Positions 1 to 7,471 of a stretch of 64,000 nucleotides of DNA are shown piece after piece (the stretch's first letter is position 1; each line of letters opens with the position of its first letter). Both the position numbers and the translations under genes were made by a program. Source of the stretch: Lachnospiraceae bacterium (GTDB lineage Bacteria; Bacillota; Clostridia; Lachnospirales; Lachnospiraceae). The DNA is taken from positions 313,778-377,777 of the forward strand of contig CABJAM010000004.1 of the NCBI GenBank assembly GCA_902363555.1, given 5' to 3'. The notes beneath the pieces were generated by a model. It was not told the origin of the DNA. It worked only from the letters and a program-made list of their open reading frames with translations, and searched no databases.

Positions 1-1
1 G

Positions 2-625
2 AAAACCCCGCTGGGAGTGATCCGCGCCTATGCCGAGGGCTTACAGGATGAGACAGACGAGAACAAAAAACAAAGGTATTCCACGATCATTATAGCTGAA
101 ACCGAGCGGATGGGCAATATGATTACGACCCTGTTGGATTTGTCTGCGCTGGAAACGGGAGCCTGCCGCCTTTCTCCTGAGCGGTTTGACTTTGTGGAAT
201 TTTTAGAAACTGTCGCAGGAAGGCTGCTGGTCGATACGCCTGACGCCGACTATATTCTGCAATATGAGCTTCCCGGGCATAGTGCCTATATTGATGCGGA
301 CAAGGCACGTATGGAGCAGGTTTTAAATAATCTGCTCATCAACGCAAAAAAGAATGTCCAGCCGGGTGGTATTTTGAAATTGTGTCTGACAGAACAAACA
401 GGAGTTTTGCATTTCTCCATATACAACCAGGGGCCTGTGATTTTGCAGGAAGATTTGTCTAAAATCTGGACAAAATTTTATAGGAACGGCAGCTCAAAAT
501 ATAGTGGTTCCGGTCTGGGCCTTGCCATTGTCGCGCAGATACTGTCCATGCAAAATCTGGACTATGGTGTGAAAAATCTCTCTGACGGCGTTTGGTTCTA
601 TTTCTCAATTCCCACAGTCAAATAA
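2..625 (+). CDS. Sensor histidine kinase, C-terminal part (cut by window edge)
   Basis: The frame is open from base 2 and begins inside the H-box: KTPLGVIRAYAEG follows where SHDL/SHEL would be, so the phospho-accepting His lies just outside the window. Visible after it are the rest of the HisKA helix, an N-box (MEQVLNNLLINAKK) and a G2-type box (GSGLGLAIV), that is, the HATPase_c domain. The enzyme would autophosphorylate and pass phosphate to an OmpR-family regulator encoded upstream. It ends just before a terminator and a four-repeat operator that precede an ABC exporter operon, so it probably belongs to the two-component system controlling that exporter. The GTG at 17 is not the real start. 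Confidence 0.9.
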   Translation, partial: KTPLGVIRAYAEGLQDETDENKKQRYSTIIIAETERMGNMITTLLDLSALETGACRLSPERFDFVEFLETVAGRLLVDTPDADYILQYELPGHSAYIDADKARMEQVLNNLLINAKKNVQPGGILKLCLTEQTGVLHFSIYNQGPVILQEDLSKIWTKFYRNGSSKYSGSGLGLAIVAQILSMQNLDYGVKNLSDGVWFYFSIPTVK

Positions 626-640
626 ATGATTCGAATTCAA

Positions 641-675
641 AGCTCTGCTTTCAGATACGAAAGCAGAGTTTTTTT
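641..675 (+). terminator. Rho-independent terminator of the kinase operon
   Basis: Perfect 10-bp stem CTCTGCTTTC / GAAAGCAGAG (643-652 and 659-668), 6-nt loop, followed by seven T residues. It lies 16 bases after the kinase stop codon and separates that gene from the exporter operon. Confidence 0.9.
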
Positions 676-684
676 CAGCGAGGA

Positions 685-737
685 TTTCACACCAGTTTCA
701 CCTCGGCCTCACACGGACTTCACCACATTTTTATAAA
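685..737 (+). promoter_or_regulatory. Four 11-bp-spaced TTTCAC operator repeats plus -10 box
   Basis: TTTCAC at 685, TTTCAC at 696, CCTCAC at 707 and CTTCAC at 718 are spaced exactly 11 bp apart, one helical turn. Tandem direct repeats of this period are the known binding layout of OmpR/PhoB-family response regulators. A TATAAA -10 candidate lies at 732-737, so the third repeat covers the -35 position. The adjacent upstream kinase suggests (inference) that its partner regulator acts here to control the downstream ABC exporter. Confidence 0.7.
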
Positions 738-787
738 TTTACTTTAACAAAAAGAGCTTTAACCATCGAATAAAAGGAGGTCATTTT

Positions 788-943
788 ATGGAATTTTCAG
801 GTTTGGCGTGGTACTGGTGGCTGGTGATCGTGGTGGTGCTGGTGATCTCTATCCCGTTCAAAGTCCGGTTTATGAAGTGGTGGAACAAACGCCAGCAGGA
901 GAAGAAAAAGGAGCAGCATGGGAAATGGGGGGATGAAGAATGA
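788..943 (+). CDS. 51-aa Trp-rich single-pass membrane miniprotein
   Basis: ATG at 788 has an AAAGGAGG site seven bases upstream. The 51-residue product has a Trp/Val/Leu-rich hydrophobic segment (about residues 6-24, including WYWW and VIVVVLVI) followed by a highly basic tail (KWWNKRQQEKKKEQ). Its stop overlaps the ATG of the ABC ATPase gene by four bases (ATGA), which implies translational coupling. It is the first gene of the exporter operon. A small accessory subunit or transport regulator is plausible, but no family is recognised. Confidence 0.75.
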   Translation: MEFSGLAWYWWLVIVVVLVISIPFKVRFMKWWNKRQQEKKKEQHGKWGDEE

Positions 944-1788
944 TCGAAGTAAAGGATTTAACATTTTCCTATGGGAAAGATAAGCAGGCTCTGCACGGCT
1001 TGAACTTCAACGTAGAAGATGGGGAAATCTTCGGATTTCTGGGACCGAATGGCTCCGGAAAATCAACGACCCAAAAAATTCTGACCGGGATTTTGAAAGG
1101 ACATGGTGGTAAGGTGTCTCTGTTTGGTCAGGATATTTCTGCGGTACATACGCAGGAGTTTTTTCAAAAGATCGGCGTTTTGTTTGAGTTTCCCTATCTG
1201 TATGCCAACTTGAGCGTCATTGACAATCTCAAATATTTTTCGTCCTTCTATCCCAAAGGGCAACTGAGGAATATTGAGGAGGTTTTGGATGAATTGGAGT
1301 TTAAGCACGACTTTTTGAAAAAGCCGGTATCCTCCTACTCGAAGGGGATGCGGCAGCGGGCAAGCATGGCGCGGGCGCTGATCAGTAATCCAGGGCTTTT
1401 GTTTCTGGACGAGCCAACCAGCGGGCTTGACCCGTCCGGCGCTGTCCTGTTCCGCAAAATCATTGAGGCTGAGCGGAAGAAGGGAACGACGGTATTTCTG
1501 ACGACCCACAATATGCTGGATGCCGATCTGCTGTGCGACCGGGTCGCTTTTATTTCCAATGGTACTATAATGGCGCTGGACACTCCTAAAAACCTGAAAG
1601 AACAAAACAGTGATCATCGCGTTGTGATCAACTATATGTATCAGGGGAAGCGGGAAGAAAAGACGATTGAAGCCCCGGAACTGGAGGCCGGTATCCCCTT
1701 TGTACATGACAGGATCATCAGCATCCATTCACAGGAGCCGACTTTGGAAGATATGTTTATCAAATATACGGGAAGGGGGCTGTCCTGA
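940..1788 (+). CDS. ABC transporter ATP-binding protein
   Basis: 282-aa nucleotide-binding subunit of an export-type ABC transporter, acting on the cytoplasmic face. Walker A is GPNGSGKST near residue 38, the signature is SYSKGMRQR near residue 132, Walker B is LLFLDEPTSGLDPSG near 155, and a switch His lies in TTHNM. The C-terminal tail after about residue 220 is typical of the DrrA/CcmA subfamily. It is coupled to the miniprotein upstream and shares one base with the permease gene downstream. The substrate is unknown; relatives with two separate permeases export drugs or antimicrobial peptides. Confidence 0.93.
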   Translation: MIEVKDLTFSYGKDKQALHGLNFNVEDGEIFGFLGPNGSGKSTTQKILTGILKGHGGKVSLFGQDISAVHTQEFFQKIGVLFEFPYLYANLSVIDNLKYFSSFYPKGQLRNIEEVLDELEFKHDFLKKPVSSYSKGMRQRASMARALISNPGLLFLDEPTSGLDPSGAVLFRKIIEAERKKGTTVFLTTHNMLDADLLCDRVAFISNGTIMALDTPKNLKEQNSDHRVVINYMYQGKREEKTIEAPELEAGIPFVHDRIISIHSQEPTLEDMFIKYTGRGLS

Positions 1789-2783
1789 TGTGGAAAAGCT
1801 TTTGTTCCTTATTCAAAAAAGATTGCAGGATGATGGCTTCAGGAAAATTTTTCTTTATGTCGTTAGTTTTTTTGATTCTTTATACCCTGTATGTAAACTT
1901 TGGATATATTAAATTCATGGACGCCGGGCTATACAATGTGTATCTGTATGACCCGGAGGGAACACAGACAACCGTTTCTCCGCTGGTTCAGCGAGTTGCG
2001 TCGAAAGAGACTCTGGAAACAATATTGCTTGATGACACGAATGGCGTCGGTATTGATACCAGCACAGGGGAGCCACTGCTTGTATATTATGAAGGCGCAG
2101 AAAATACGGACCGTCACCGGAGCGACTACGCATTTTCGCTCCTGCAGCCATCCGTAAATTACAGCGCCGGGGTGGTCGGCTCCAATACGCTGGAGCAAAA
2201 GGCGAGAAAAGAGATTACATGTGAACTGCTGTTTTTTGAAATTTCCGCTGTTGGATTTTTAGGGATTGCTGCTGTGCTGTTCAAGGAAAAAGGTATGGGC
2301 GTTATACGTGTTCACGCCGTTCTGCCCCTGCGGGAAAATTTATTTATCCTGTCCAAACTGGCAATCTTCCTGTTGTCTGATCTGCTCTTTGCTATCGCGC
2401 TCACTGTGATGAATATCGGGTTATCAGATACCACAGCTATATTGCCTGCGGTGCTGCTGCAAACGGCGCTCCTGTCTCTGATCATGGCCCTGACCGGGCT
2501 GATCTGCGCCCTGCTTCTAAAAGATTTCAGGCAGTTTACATTGGCCTATCTGCTGATTGCTGTATTTGTCGCCACTCCGGTGTTTTTGTCTGCAAATACT
2601 GCGGTAAAGCTGGATTGGATCAGGTTTCATCCATTCTACCACATTTACATGGGTCTGAAAAATGCTTATTTTGGAACACCTACGGCCAGCCTGTTTTACT
2701 ATTTGGTTTCTGTCGGAGCAATTGCGGTGCTGTTTTTCGTAGTACAATTTGTGTTTCACAGAGAAACGGGAAGGGAGGGCTGA
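1788..2783 (+). CDS. ABC transporter permease (first of two)
   Basis: 331-aa membrane protein. One segment lies at about residues 19-38, then an extracytoplasmic stretch of about 120 residues, then five or so hydrophobic segments from about residue 150 to 320. This resembles the permeases annotated as fluoroquinolone-type export subunits. The start ATG overlaps the last base of the ATPase stop codon, and the stop is two bases before the next permease start, so ATPase and two permeases form one operon. The substrate cannot be deduced. Confidence 0.85.
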   Translation: MWKSFCSLFKKDCRMMASGKFFFMSLVFLILYTLYVNFGYIKFMDAGLYNVYLYDPEGTQTTVSPLVQRVASKETLETILLDDTNGVGIDTSTGEPLLVYYEGAENTDRHRSDYAFSLLQPSVNYSAGVVGSNTLEQKARKEITCELLFFEISAVGFLGIAAVLFKEKGMGVIRVHAVLPLRENLFILSKLAIFLLSDLLFAIALTVMNIGLSDTTAILPAVLLQTALLSLIMALTGLICALLLKDFRQFTLAYLLIAVFVATPVFLSANTAVKLDWIRFHPFYHIYMGLKNAYFGTPTASLFYYLVSVGAIAVLFFVVQFVFHRETGREG

Positions 2784-2785
2784 CG

Positions 2786-3799
2786 ATGAAAGGGTTACGT
2801 TATCAGCTGAAAAGTGTTCTGAAAGATAAGTTTTGTTTGATGACCTTTCTTCTGCCGATGATTGTTGCTGTGGCTTTAACCTTTGTCGGATCGATTGACT
2901 TTTCTTCGCTGGGGGAGTTCCATTTTGGTGTTTTGGAGAACAGTCTGTCCGTTCATACTGTCACATGGCTGGAGCGATATGGCCCGGTGACGACGTATCG
3001 AACGCCAGAAGAACTGATAGCTGCGATTAATGAGCCATCTACAAATTTAATCGGTGTAGAGGCTAACGGGAACGGTATCAAGACGATTGTCTCAGGCGAT
3101 GAACTGGATATATTCCGCCAAACTGCTGATACGCTTCCTGCTCTATATGAGCAACGTGATGCGGCCCGGCAGGTGAAAGTTCAGGTTTTAGAACAATCCG
3201 ATAATATGGGGGGATTTCAGGATATGTTTATTGCCGTAACACTTATTGTCGCTATGTTTATGGGCTGTACCTTCAATGCTATGAACATTGTTTCCGAAAA
3301 GGAGGACGGCGTGGCATTTATTAACGAAATTTTACCCATGACCCGCAGTCAGTACATTATGCAGAAGCTTATCCTTGGTTTTCTCTGTGGGGGCTTATCC
3401 TCAATAATAACAGTTTGTATCTGCTTCCGGCTTTCTTTGCAAAATATGGCCCTCATGCTGGTACTTATTGCTCTTTCCGCATTTGTAGCCGCACTTGTCG
3501 GCCTGTTCATCGGCAGGTTTTCAGAGGGGCTTATGGTCAGCGTGGTCTACATCAAAATTGTTATGCTGTTGTTCATTGCCGTTCCAATCCTTCGCTTTCT
3601 TGTGGGGAGCAGCAATCCGCTTCTTTCGGCAGTCTGCTACCTTGTTCCCTCGCAAGCAACCTTTGAAGGTATTATGAGCTTTTCGGACGGAGGTTCGGGA
3701 ATCGTATTAAAAGATATTCTTATCCTTATGGCTCATTGCGTGGCATGGTTTTTGCTTTATATTGTTATTTCCGGGCACCGCAAAAAAGAAAACAGATAG
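2786..3799 (+). CDS. ABC transporter permease (second of two)
   Basis: 337-aa permease. ATG at 2786 is preceded by GGGAGGGC and lies two bases after the previous stop; an upstream in-frame start at 2615 would overlap the first permease heavily and is rejected. The topology is one N-terminal segment, a large external loop (about residues 35-140, with the hydrophilic DAARQVKVQVLEQ stretch), then six hydrophobic segments with the cytoplasmic motif SEKEDGVAFINEILP, an ABC-2-type coupling region. Together with the preceding permease it probably forms a heterodimeric exporter. Confidence 0.85.
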   Translation: MKGLRYQLKSVLKDKFCLMTFLLPMIVAVALTFVGSIDFSSLGEFHFGVLENSLSVHTVTWLERYGPVTTYRTPEELIAAINEPSTNLIGVEANGNGIKTIVSGDELDIFRQTADTLPALYEQRDAARQVKVQVLEQSDNMGGFQDMFIAVTLIVAMFMGCTFNAMNIVSEKEDGVAFINEILPMTRSQYIMQKLILGFLCGGLSSIITVCICFRLSLQNMALMLVLIALSAFVAALVGLFIGRFSEGLMVSVVYIKIVMLLFIAVPILRFLVGSSNPLLSAVCYLVPSQATFEGIMSFSDGGSGIVLKDILILMAHCVAWFLLYIVISGHRKKENR

Positions 3800-3810
3800 C
3801 ATAATTTAGA

Positions 3811-3850
3811 CAGCGGCTTTGAAATTTCACCAAAGCCGCTGTTGTTCTTT
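3811..3850 (+). terminator. Terminator of the ABC exporter operon
   Basis: Perfect 11-bp stem CAGCGGCTTTG / CAAAGCCGCTG at 3811-3821 and 3831-3841 followed by T-rich TTGTTCTTTG. It closes the plus-strand operon before the minus-strand gene. Confidence 0.8.
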
Positions 3851-3906
3851 GTTCCGCTGTCGGATATGTACGGACAGATATGTAAGGCCGCAGGGGCCGA
3901 TCGTTC

Positions 3907-4263
3907 TTACTGAAGTAACAGTTCTTTCTTTTCGAGGATTTCTTCAATGGCTTTACAAGCCGGACAATCGCAGTACTTTGCCCCTGCTGCCTTGATTTCT
4001 CTGGCATGCGCTGCAACGTCGGCTGCATGGTCGCCAAATACCTGAGCGCCGGCATCGGAATCGGCAAAGCTGATCAGCGTATCGATGGGCATGATATCCT
4101 CTTCAATCTCGGAAATGTATTTTACAGTTTCTTCGGCCTGTGCATCAGTTCCGATGGCGTCTAACCAGGCCTGTGCGGCAGCCTTTGCCTCGCTGCAGCA
4201 TGAAAATGCATCCATGAGTTCGTGTGTTTTTTCGATGGTGAAATTTAATGTTTCTTTGTCCAT
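3907..4263 (-). CDS. 118-aa conserved clostridial protein with CxCxxC motif
   Basis: Short helical acidic protein: many Ala/Glu helices, a CC pair near residue 22 (SCCSEAKAAAQ) and a C-terminal YCDCPACKAIEEIL motif that could bind metal or form disulfides. I chose the start at 4263 because AGGAAGG lies eight bases upstream; a start at 4299 would put that ribosome-binding site inside the gene. Proteins of this length and composition are sometimes labelled Hsp90-like chaperone in clostridia, but no chaperone domain is visible, so the function is unknown. Confidence 0.7.
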   Translation of the reverse strand: MDKETLNFTIEKTHELMDAFSCCSEAKAAAQAWLDAIGTDAQAEETVKYISEIEEDIMPIDTLISFADSDAGAQVFGDHAADVAAHAREIKAAGAKYCDCPACKAIEEILEKKELLLQ

Positions 4264-4302
4264 AGTTTGATCCTTCCTTTCTATTTTTGAATTGCTCATT
4301 GC

Positions 4303-4331
4303 GTGACCGCTCAGACCATCTGAACGGTTAC
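4303..4331. repeat. Small intergenic stem-loop (ACCGCTCAG...CTGAACGGT)
   Basis: Imperfect hairpin with the same loop-proximal CCATCTGAACGGTTA as the stem-loop at 7413-7439. It lies upstream of the minus-strand 118-aa gene. Possibly a short dispersed palindrome family. Confidence 0.5.
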
Positions 4332-4373
4332 CTTAATAACAAATAAGGTTTTATCTTTTGTGCCAGGCAGGCA

Positions 4374-5273
4374 TTAGAGCTTAAATTCGTTCAGTAATTG
4401 ATCCAGATAATTGGCATCCACTGCAATCTTTTGTATATCGTCGAAACGTTTCCGGGCAACGAGCTGGGCAATTAACTGACGCATACGTTCAGCCTCCTGT
4501 TCCCTGCCAATTTTAATTCCCTGGGAAATACCTTGGGAAAGTCCCTTTTGAATACCTTCATCCAGAATCATCTGACCAATACGTGTCATAGAAATCGCCT
4601 CCTTAATTTCATCGAGATCACCCGCTTCCAGAAACTTATCGGCAAATGCGTATAAAATAGCCATAGTTTTCTGGGCAGTTATCGTCTGATAATTTTTAAC
4701 GTACTGCAGAGCCGTTTTGATAGTGTCTTTCCTGGTTGCGCCTCCCGCCATCACCGGCGTTAATGCCAGATTGGCAAAGTCCTCTTCACTGAGAGCTTCG
4801 TTACGGGAAACTTTCTGATCTACCTGAGAAAATACGTTTTGACAGTCCAAATGGTTCAGATAGATTGGAATCACCTTATATGTATATGCTCCGCAATCCA
4901 GCTCAAAGTCAGTGGCTTCAATACCGCCGGAGTAAATCACATAAGTGACCACTTTTTTGCCGGTCCGGTGGCTCATCGTAGCCTCATAGGAATGAAAACG
5001 GCGTAAATCAGGTGTTTTGCCATCCGTTGTCTGGAACTCAAAATGTGCATATAAATCTTCTGTTGTAAAAAAGGTGTAATCCAGGTACATTTTTTCAATT
5101 GTCAATGAAACAATTTCGGTGGGTGCGGCTTCTACAAATGTATAGTTGACACCAAGGTTTTTTAGAAGCGTGTTGCGGAAAAAATCCAGCCCCATCTTCA
5201 TAATAGCGTAACAGTTCAGATGGGGCGAACTGTTACGCATATGGCCATTTAAAATCGCTTCGCGATGGGCCAT
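4374..5273 (-). CDS. Rpn-like PD-(D/E)XK nuclease family protein
   Basis: 299-aa protein with the layout of Rpn / transposase-like nuclease proteins. A core beta strand (MYLDYTFFT) is followed by DLYAHFEFQT, where Asp and E-x-Q fit the PD-(D/E)xK catalytic strand. The C-terminal tail has the typical alternating GIQKGLSQGISQGIKIG repeats and a helical end. Members promote RecA-independent recombination or DNA cleavage in E. coli; here this is family inference only. The start is uncertain: an inverted repeat covers codons 1-12, and starts at 5240 or further in are possible. Confidence 0.7.
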   Translation of the reverse strand: MAHREAILNGHMRNSSPHLNCYAIMKMGLDFFRNTLLKNLGVNYTFVEAAPTEIVSLTIEKMYLDYTFFTTEDLYAHFEFQTTDGKTPDLRRFHSYEATMSHRTGKKVVTYVIYSGGIEATDFELDCGAYTYKVIPIYLNHLDCQNVFSQVDQKVSRNEALSEEDFANLALTPVMAGGATRKDTIKTALQYVKNYQTITAQKTMAILYAFADKFLEAGDLDEIKEAISMTRIGQMILDEGIQKGLSQGISQGIKIGREQEAERMRQLIAQLVARKRFDDIQKIAVDANYLDQLLNEFKL

Positions 5274-5325
5274 ATGCCCGCAAAATTTACGTTTCCGTAC
5301 GGTCTGCGCAGTATATGCGCAGACC
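5237..5325. repeat. Two perfect inverted repeats at the 5' end of the rpn-like gene
   Basis: GCATATGGCC (5237-5246) pairs with GGCCATATGC (5268-5277), with an inner ATCGC/GCGAT pair. A second hairpin, GGTCTGCGCA (5301-5310) with TGCGCAGACC (5316-5325), lies 24 bases further upstream of the gene. No T-run follows on either strand, so these are not simple terminators; an operator or mRNA structure hiding the start is possible. Confidence 0.6.
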
Positions 5326-5696
5326 TGCCTGACCTGTTTATGGCATATTGATGCTGAACATTTGCCATAAATGCTCCTTTCTGTGATAAATAAACAGACA
5401 GTGTGGCTTTATGAAAATGTTATCTTTTGTATGGTTATACTTCTTTGGTGTCCTGACCTTATTTGATATTTTTATTATACTCAATAAGTTTAACAGACAC
5501 AACTCATTCGACAAAATTAATAAATTTTTAATATCATATGACTACCATGAGCACGTTTTGCTATATAAGCTTAACGAATGGTTGAAATATGACAGAAATG
5601 TGATATTATCAAAGTGTTATTACAGTTAAGCCTGTGAAAGACGGGCCGCAGTCCGGCAATGGATGTTTTGATCATATACGTGGGGGAGGAAATCCA
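5274..5696. other. AT-rich intergenic region between divergent genes
   Basis: 423 bases without a convincing gene. It holds the hairpin at 5301-5325, a plus-strand open frame of 72 codons at 5411-5629 with no usable ribosome-binding site (very AT-rich, Phe/Leu/Asn-rich), and the promoter candidate at 5582-5609 for the YesM operon. Confidence 0.6.
5582..5609 (+). promoter_or_regulatory. Sigma-A-type promoter for the yesM-like operon
   Basis: TTGAAA (5582-5587), 16-bp spacer, TATTAT (5604-5609), about 88 bases before the kinase start. Confidence 0.5.
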
Positions 5697-7415
5697 ATGA
5701 AATATAAAATCACACTGAAAAAATGGCTCATCCGTCTGTTTGTCATTTTATTCATACTGCTTGTTGTGGTCATGCTGGCCGTCAGCGGGTTTACGAAGAA
5801 TAATCTGAGACAGCAGGCGTGGATGTATAATGAGGGGCTTGTGGATGTGTACATGGAAAATCTGGACAAAAATGTGGAAGGTGTGGACCGGTTGCTGTCG
5901 CAGTACCTGACAAGCAGCTACGATATATCCACCCTGGCTCTGTCAGACGATGATTATTCAAGGACCCTGGCCGCCCAGAGTATTATGCGGCAGCTTAAGC
6001 AGGATGCGTTTGTGTACAATACATTTACCGGTTTTTTCCTGTATTCCCGCAGTCCGTACGGCGATGAGTTTTTGTGCCAGAATGGCGAGAGCAGCTCGCT
6101 GATCTCGGAAACGACGGTGCGCTCCATTGTGGAAAATGAATTGCAGGGCAGTCAGACCAATGGATGGAAGCTTTATGAGGTGGACGGCAAATATTATATA
6201 TTAAAGGTGGTCACCAAAGGCAGCAGTAGCTGCGGTGCGTGGATGGACCTGGACGCTCTTTCCCTGCCGCTGGACAAAATCGACTTCGGTGACGACGGGG
6301 GCGTTGTGGTGGCGGACTGGGATGGCCGCATTCTTATGCAGGACCGTGATTTCGGACAGACGGATGTGGATGTGAGCGTCAGCGGAGAAACGATCCGGTA
6401 CGACGGGGAGGCCTATTTGCAAATATCCCGGCGCAGCAAAGTCATGCCGATCTCCATGGCCATTTTGATCCCGGATAAAGTCTTTTCAAAACAGATGAAT
6501 TATGTACAGCTTGGCGTTCTTTTAATGTTTGCGGTGATCCTGCTGGCAGTGCCGGTTTTATGGCGGCTGCTGGACCGGCATCTGACGCGGCCGATGAATC
6601 AGCTCCTGGACGCCATGCATAAATTTCAGGATGGGGATTTTACTGTCCATGTGGACAGTGACGCCCGCTTTCTGGAATTTGATGATATTTCAAGCCATTT
6701 TAATGTGATGGTAGATAATATACGGCAGCTAAAGGAGGATGTTTTTGACAGGCAGATCCGGGAGCAGAAAACACAGCTCCAGTATTTGCAGCTCCAGATC
6801 CGGCCCCATTTTTTCCTGAACATCCTCAATGTTATTTATTCTTTTTCACTGACCGGGCACAATGCGCTCATTGAGAAGCTGACCATAAGCCTGAGCCGGT
6901 ATTTTAGGTATCTGTTCCGGAGCACGGTGTCCTTTGTGACCCTTGAGGCTGAATGTGAGCACATACGGGATTATATGGATATCCAGAAGATCCGATATTC
7001 CGGAAGCTTTGACTACGTCCAGGAGCTGGATGATATATTAATGGATGCTCTGCTGCCGCCGCTGGTGCTCCAGACCTTTGTGGAAAACAGTATTAAATAT
7101 GCCTCCGACAGCAGCCATTACTGGTTCATCAGTCTGATGGGGGAGGTTTTTAATGAGGACAATGAACAAAAGCTGCGCCTCGTGATTTCCGACAATGGTC
7201 CGGGATATCCGGATCATGTGCTGGAGGCGGTGAAAAATAATCAGGGCATAGGCAATGATCCTGAAAAGAATATCGGTATTATCAATGTCCGGCAGCGCAT
7301 GAATCTTATTTACGGCTCGAAGGCAAGGCTTGTACTTTATAACCAGCCGGACGGCGGGGCTGTTTCGGAAGTCATCCTGCCGCTGGAGTTTGGGCCGGAG
7401 GGTGATCCGGAGTAA
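5697..7415 (+). CDS. YesM-like sensor histidine kinase
   Basis: 572 aa. The ATG at 5697 follows GGGGGAGGA; the frame extends upstream but without a better start. Layout: transmembrane segment at about residues 12-33, an extracellular sensor domain to about 262, a second membrane segment at 263-286, HAMP to about 345, His_kinase domain with H371 in IRPHFFLN, and HATPase_c with ENSIKYA (N-box) and DNGPGYP. This is the architecture of YesM kinases that sense sugars and act with AraC-type YesN regulators, and such a regulator is encoded 56 bases downstream. It probably controls the adjacent sugar ABC operon. Confidence 0.93.
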   Translation: MKYKITLKKWLIRLFVILFILLVVVMLAVSGFTKNNLRQQAWMYNEGLVDVYMENLDKNVEGVDRLLSQYLTSSYDISTLALSDDDYSRTLAAQSIMRQLKQDAFVYNTFTGFFLYSRSPYGDEFLCQNGESSSLISETTVRSIVENELQGSQTNGWKLYEVDGKYYILKVVTKGSSSCGAWMDLDALSLPLDKIDFGDDGGVVVADWDGRILMQDRDFGQTDVDVSVSGETIRYDGEAYLQISRRSKVMPISMAILIPDKVFSKQMNYVQLGVLLMFAVILLAVPVLWRLLDRHLTRPMNQLLDAMHKFQDGDFTVHVDSDARFLEFDDISSHFNVMVDNIRQLKEDVFDRQIREQKTQLQYLQLQIRPHFFLNILNVIYSFSLTGHNALIEKLTISLSRYFRYLFRSTVSFVTLEAECEHIRDYMDIQKIRYSGSFDYVQELDDILMDALLPPLVLQTFVENSIKYASDSSHYWFISLMGEVFNEDNEQKLRLVISDNGPGYPDHVLEAVKNNQGIGNDPEKNIGIINVRQRMNLIYGSKARLVLYNQPDGGAVSEVILPLEFGPEGDPE

Positions 7416-7439
7416 CCGTTTAGCCCATCTGAACGGTTA
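7413..7439. repeat. Stem-loop between yesM and yesN genes
   Basis: TAACCGTT (7413-7420) and AACGGTTA (7432-7439) form a perfect 8-bp stem that begins within the yesM stop codon; loop sequence TAGCCCATCTG. It resembles the element at 4303-4331. Confidence 0.6.
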
Positions 7440-7471
7440 TGATCTGTAAACGGAAATGGAGGAAATAGAGT

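Noticed and set aside
5411..5629. 72-codon AT-rich open frame
   Set aside because: No ribosome-binding site, composition follows the AT-rich intergenic DNA, and the promoter of the next operon lies within it.
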